Source: an uncultured Bacteroidales bacterium (lineage in GTDB: Bacteria > Bacteroidota > Bacteroidia > Bacteroidales > Bacteroidaceae). Taken from it: a stretch of 64,000 bases of DNA. The notes below the pieces were generated by a model. The model made no database searches. It was not told where the DNA came from and was given only the letters and a program-made list of their open reading frames with translations. The DNA is taken from NCBI GenBank assembly GCA_902799685.1, contig CADCBO010000003.1, positions 124,001 to 188,000 on the forward strand, written 5' to 3'. Of the stretch, positions 61,101-64,000 are shown one piece after another. Made by a program: the position numbers and the translations under genes. The first letter of the stretch is position 1, and the number at the start of each line of letters is the position of its first letter.

Positions 61101-61138
61101 TACAAAAAGGGGACAGACCCCTTTTGTACTATTTTTGC
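61091..61138. repeat. REP-like palindrome between convergent thioesterase genes
   Basis: Arms GCAAAAATAGTACAAAA and the matching TTTTGTACTATTTTTGC flank GGGG-ACAGA-CCCC; one extra A breaks the symmetry. The TAG at 61098-61100 is the acyl-ACP thioesterase stop, and the minus-strand stop of the next gene (61138-61140) abuts the other end. It should work as a bidirectional terminator. Confidence 0.9.
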
Positions 61139-61614
61139 TATTCTCCCTCAACTTTGCAGCCGGTGGAGGGGAAGGCTTTTTCGTCCAGTTTGAATTTGGG
61201 GGTGCAGAAGTAGATGAGCTCCGCATGGGTGAGTACGGTGTTATCGGCATCCATGAGTTCGGCCTCGATGAAGGCTACGTTACGCATCATCTTGGTTATG
61301 TGGGCGCGCACGGTTATCTCGTCCAGAAGGGTGCTGACGGGCTTGAGATACTCCATGTTCATCTTTGAGGTTACGCCGTTGGTCTGTAGCTTGCGGCATA
61401 CCACCCAGCCGGCGGTCTCATCTATGAGAAGCGCCTGTATGCCTCCGTGCAGCGTGTTCTGCCAACTCTCGTAATCGTGTGTGGGATGGAACTTTGTTAC
61501 TATATAGTCACCGTCTTCCCAGAACTCCAGATGTAGTCCGATGGGGTTGGTGGGGCAGCAGACAAAGCAGTTGTAGCCTTCTGTGCCTATCCAAGGATTT
61601 ATTATCTTTTTCAT
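61138..61614 (-). CDS. PaaI-family hot-dog thioesterase
   Basis: A 158-residue cytoplasmic protein. Starting at ATG 61614 (MKKIINPWIGTEGYNCFVC) avoids the palindrome; a longer frame to 61674 runs through the palindrome and is rejected. The hot-dog fold has the segment QNTLHGGIQALLIDETAGW, where HGG and the following acidic residue are the PaaI/YbgC-like active-site pattern, and the strand NMEYLKPV. Likely acts on acyl-CoA. Same strand as the acyl-CoA ligase, with a palindrome between them. Confidence 0.88.
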   Translation of the reverse strand: MKKIINPWIGTEGYNCFVCCPTNPIGLHLEFWEDGDYIVTKFHPTHDYESWQNTLHGGIQALLIDETAGWVVCRKLQTNGVTSKMNMEYLKPVSTLLDEITVRAHITKMMRNVAFIEAELMDADNTVLTHAELIYFCTPKFKLDEKAFPSTGCKVEGE

Positions 61615-61635
61615 ACTCAAATGTTGTTTCTGCGT

Positions 61636-61678
61636 AAAAATGATACAATTGGGGTCAGACCCCAATTGTATCATTTTT
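61636..61678. repeat. perfect REP-like palindrome on the acyl-CoA ligase stop codon
   Basis: AAAAATGATACAATTGGGG (61636-61654) is inverted perfectly at 61660-61678 around TCAGA. The minus-strand TGA of the ligase gene is 61671-61673, inside the right arm. Confidence 0.92.
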
Positions 61679-63296
61679 TGTTTTTGTCCTGGTAGAGGAA
61701 GCGGCGGATCTTGTGCGTGGCGGTCTTGCTGAAGGGTTCTTTCATTACCTCCACGTCCTTGATCTTGAGGAATTGGCTTACTTTGGAGTTTACAAACTCA
61801 ATGACCTCTTTTTTGCGACGTTCCAGATTCTCCAAAAACTTTTCCTGACCTTCAAGGTTCCAGTCTATCACGCCGTCATTGAACTGAACTAGCGCTACAA
61901 GCTGTCCTGAACGGTTTATTACGATTGATTCGTTTACGTCTGATATGTTATTGATGACGCTCTCGATCTCCTCAGGGTAGATGTTCTCACCCGATGCGCC
62001 TATGATTACGTTTCCGGAGCGGCCATGGATGTAGTATCGGCCTTTCTTATCGGTGCTGGCTATATCGCCTGTGCGCATCCAGCCGTCATCGGTCATTACC
62101 TGACGTGTGCGGGCGTAATCTTTGTAATAGCCTATCATCACGTTGGGGCCCTTTACCTGGAGCTCGCCTTGACCGGTCTCGGGATTGACATCGGCCAAGC
62201 GGACTTGAACCTGGAATGATGATGTGCCGGTGCTGCCCAGATGGGTACGTTTGGGGCCTGCGTCACATATTAGCGGGGCGGTTTCGGTAAGTCCGTAACC
62301 TATTGCGTACGGGAACTTAATGTTGCGCAGGAACTGCTCAACCTCAACGTCAAGCTTGGAACCACCTATACCAAAGAAACGTACTCGGCCACCGAACTGC
62401 TGCTTGACTTTCTTGCCTACCAGGAAGTAAAGTATGCGCGGGAAATGCTTCTTCAAATAGCGCAGATACTTGCTGGAGGCTATTGTGGGGAATATCTTGC
62501 CGCGTATTACTTTTTCAATTATCAGTGGAACGGACAGTATGGTTGTGGGGCGGATGCGTTTCAGGGCATCGGCCAGAATTGTTGGTGTAGGGGGCTTCTG
62601 GATGTAATAGACAGGGCAACCGGTGCTGAACGGATAGAGCATGCCGATGCTCATCTCATAGGTGTGAGCCAGGGGCAGGATGGAAAGGAATACGTCTTTG
62701 CGGCGGTGTACCTTGTGCGCGTGCCAGGCTGTGAGTATGTTGTGGCAGAAGTTGCGGTGGCTGAGCATGACGCCTTTGGCGTTGCCTGTTGTGCCCGATG
62801 TGTATATGATGGCGGCTATGTCCATAGGTTCGGGCATCTTGCCGCGGCCATCGCAAGTGTAGCGGTCATCCTCGGCCTTGATGAAATCAAAAGTGCTTAT
62901 GTCTATGACCAAATGTAGCTTCTGGGATGTCTCCTGGCTGATTTTGGGTAGCTGTTTCTGCGACACGAATATGGCCTTGGCGTCGGAGTGAGTGAGTATG
63001 TTCTCAACTTCATTAGGCGAAAGTTCAGGCAGCATGGGGACTGCTATTCGGCCGTAAGCGGTTATGGAAAAGAAGGCTACGGCCCAGTTTGGCATGTTCT
63101 CGGACAGGATGGCAATCTTGTCATCGGCATTGATTCCGAAGGTTGACAGCGTGCCTGAAAGCTGGTCGCACTTGTCTTTGAACTGCGTGAATGTGTATCG
63201 GCATCCGCCATCGACGTAATCCGATACCATGCGGCTGCCGTTGACTGCGGCAGAGTAGTCTAGTACTTGGGCAAGTGTTGTGAATCTGTGTCTCAT
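61671..63296 (-). CDS. long-chain acyl-CoA ligase (AMP-binding)
   Basis: A 541-residue adenylate-forming enzyme. The AMP-binding motif is IIYTSGTTGNAKGVMLSHRN; the second motif is YGLTETAPLI; the hinge is DGWMRTGDIA followed by GRYYIHGRSGNVI; the C-terminal Lys is in the KTATHKIRRFL region. Sequence style is close to long-chain fatty-acid ligases (FadD15-like). It overlaps the PlsC-like gene by ATGA, which links fatty-acid activation to phospholipid or lysolipid acylation. Last residues and the stop sit in a palindrome. Confidence 0.93.
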   Translation of the reverse strand: MRHRFTTLAQVLDYSAAVNGSRMVSDYVDGGCRYTFTQFKDKCDQLSGTLSTFGINADDKIAILSENMPNWAVAFFSITAYGRIAVPMLPELSPNEVENILTHSDAKAIFVSQKQLPKISQETSQKLHLVIDISTFDFIKAEDDRYTCDGRGKMPEPMDIAAIIYTSGTTGNAKGVMLSHRNFCHNILTAWHAHKVHRRKDVFLSILPLAHTYEMSIGMLYPFSTGCPVYYIQKPPTPTILADALKRIRPTTILSVPLIIEKVIRGKIFPTIASSKYLRYLKKHFPRILYFLVGKKVKQQFGGRVRFFGIGGSKLDVEVEQFLRNIKFPYAIGYGLTETAPLICDAGPKRTHLGSTGTSSFQVQVRLADVNPETGQGELQVKGPNVMIGYYKDYARTRQVMTDDGWMRTGDIASTDKKGRYYIHGRSGNVIIGASGENIYPEEIESVINNISDVNESIVINRSGQLVALVQFNDGVIDWNLEGQEKFLENLERRKKEVIEFVNSKVSQFLKIKDVEVMKEPFSKTATHKIRRFLYQDKNKK

Positions 63297-63844
63297 TTTG
63301 TGATGTATTTTTCAGGATGTCGTCCTTTTAAGTTCATGCTTTCATATATCTCCTGGATGCGGCGGGTATCGGCGTTGGCATCGTCGGTCAACTCAAACTT
63401 CTGGTCTACTGCTACTTTTTTGCGGCCCCAGTCAAAGTAGCACAGGTAAACGGGGATGTTTGTGGCTTTGGCAATGAAATGGTAACCGGTTTTCCAACGT
63501 GATACGGGCTTGCGTGTGCCCTCGGGGGCGATTGCCAGGTGCATCAGCTCCTTCTTTTCCATCTCCTTGAGGACCGATCTTACCACTGCGCCGGGATGCT
63601 TGCGGTCTACGGGTATGCCTCCGATGGCTCTAAGTATCCAGCTCAGAGGCGGAAAGAAGAGGCTGCTCTTGACCATGCAGAAGGTTTTGCCGCCGATGGA
63701 TACGTAGAACAGGTACGCCACGACGAAGTCCAGCATTGACGTGTGAGGCACGCCCAGAAGTATGCACTTGGGTTCAGGGGGCATGAAGGGGCTTGTTTCC
63801 CATCCCCATACTTTCAATATCCATCCGCAGAATTTACGCCACAT
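63293..63844 (-). CDS. 1-acyl-sn-glycerol-3-phosphate acyltransferase-like (PlsC family)
   Basis: A 183-residue membrane-associated acyltransferase. The HX4D motif is HTSMLD at about residue 35, and the acceptor-binding motif is APEGTR near residue 110. It lacks the long N-terminal helix of E. coli PlsC and is short for the family (usually about 240), closer to the small PlsC-like group that also acylates other lipids. Translationally coupled to the acyl-CoA ligase. Confidence 0.88.
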   Translation of the reverse strand: MWRKFCGWILKVWGWETSPFMPPEPKCILLGVPHTSMLDFVVAYLFYVSIGGKTFCMVKSSLFFPPLSWILRAIGGIPVDRKHPGAVVRSVLKEMEKKELMHLAIAPEGTRKPVSRWKTGYHFIAKATNIPVYLCYFDWGRKKVAVDQKFELTDDANADTRRIQEIYESMNLKGRHPEKYITK

Positions 63845-63858
63845 GTTAGAATCTATTT

Positions 63859-64000
63859 AAGTTTGTTTCCATAAATATCTTAAGTCCTCTTTTCTCCTCT
63901 GTTCTTATCGTTCCTCAGTCAATATGGACCTCCATTATTTCCTCAAAACGGTAAGAACAGAGGAAAAAATATACCACAATCTTCTTTATGGAACAAACTC
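63859..64000. repeat. large inverted repeat at the right edge of the window
   Basis: TCCTCTGTTCTTATCGTT (63895-63912) is inverted with one mismatch at 63947-63964. Outside it, AAGTTTGTTTCCATAAA (63861-63877) is inverted with small changes at about 63984-64000 (TTTATGGAACAAACTC). The two pairs nest, so the whole 140 bases could fold as one long stem or form the ends of a small mobile element. It may extend past the window. Confidence 0.6.

Noticed and set aside
61615..61674. Longer N-terminus for the PaaI-like thioesterase
   Set aside because: The extension is a translation of the palindrome at 61636-61678; the ATG at 61614 gives a normal family length.

Overview
The window looks like a chromosomal segment of a Bacteroidales bacterium (Bacteroidota) from a plant-polysaccharide-rich habitat. 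The evidence is Bacteroidota-type promoters (TAnnTTTG at -7), many exported lipoproteins, TonB-type outer-membrane barrels, the families DUF4249, PCMD, DUF2279, DUF4298 and GH127, and an atpA-atpG operon end of Bacteroidota type. Base composition is roughly balanced. I cannot name the species. I saw no tRNA or rRNA gene, CRISPR array, integrase, transposase gene or SusC/SusD pair.

Layout. 1-1556 holds the end of the ATP synthase operon (atpA partial, atpG). 1605-2630 is a nucleoid-associated protein. 2654-7615 (minus) is a BlaI/BlaR1-like sensor pair with a thioredoxin-domain lipoprotein behind a promoter whose -33 box lies inside a perfect palindrome. 7778-14778 (minus) is a GH2/GH127/esterase group for arabinose- or galactose-containing glycans; the GH127 gene seems to have lost its signal peptide through a 5' lesion. 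14978-18214 is a TonB-family barrel with Gly/Met-rich repeats. 19639-22133 is a FeoA-FeoB fusion plus a small Cys-rich protein. 22540-23931 is an aminopeptidase P. 24095-25925 holds two small exported proteins. 26040-30974 (minus) is an M3 peptidase, a TonB receptor and a DUF4249 lipoprotein. 31041-33409 is a beta-helix protein coupled to a clostripain-like protease. 33457-40418 has two GH3 enzymes and a hypothetical protein. 41037-51389 is an NtrC-type regulator and kinase followed by a sigma-54 promoter with palindromic upstream sites and a TolC/HlyD/FtsX-type ABC exporter. 51673-53445 has RNase HII and a DUF2279 protein. 53514-60258 is a glucan locus (GH3, barrel, PCMD, GH9). 60366-63844 is a fatty-acid group: acyl-ACP thioesterase, PaaI-like thioesterase, acyl-CoA ligase and PlsC-like acyltransferase.

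The most unusual signal is intergenic. A family of short REP-like palindromes with a GGGG(A/T)CAGNCCCC-like core sits exactly on gene ends, so that the stop codon of atpG, the nucleoid-associated gene, the thioredoxin lipoprotein, the acyl-ACP thioesterase and the acyl-CoA ligase is itself part of a palindrome arm. At 22129-22523 there are two head-to-head copies of a larger multi-hairpin element whose stems differ by compensatory changes while the joining segments are conserved. It is a candidate structured RNA or non-autonomous mobile element.

A second theme is low-complexity Gly/Met/Phe-rich or Gln/Gly-rich segments placed inside otherwise ordinary exported proteins: the barrel at 14978, the DUF4412-like protein at 24933, GH3 enzymes at 33457 and 35799, and GH9 at 57556. 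All assignments come from reading motifs and gene order; no database search was run.
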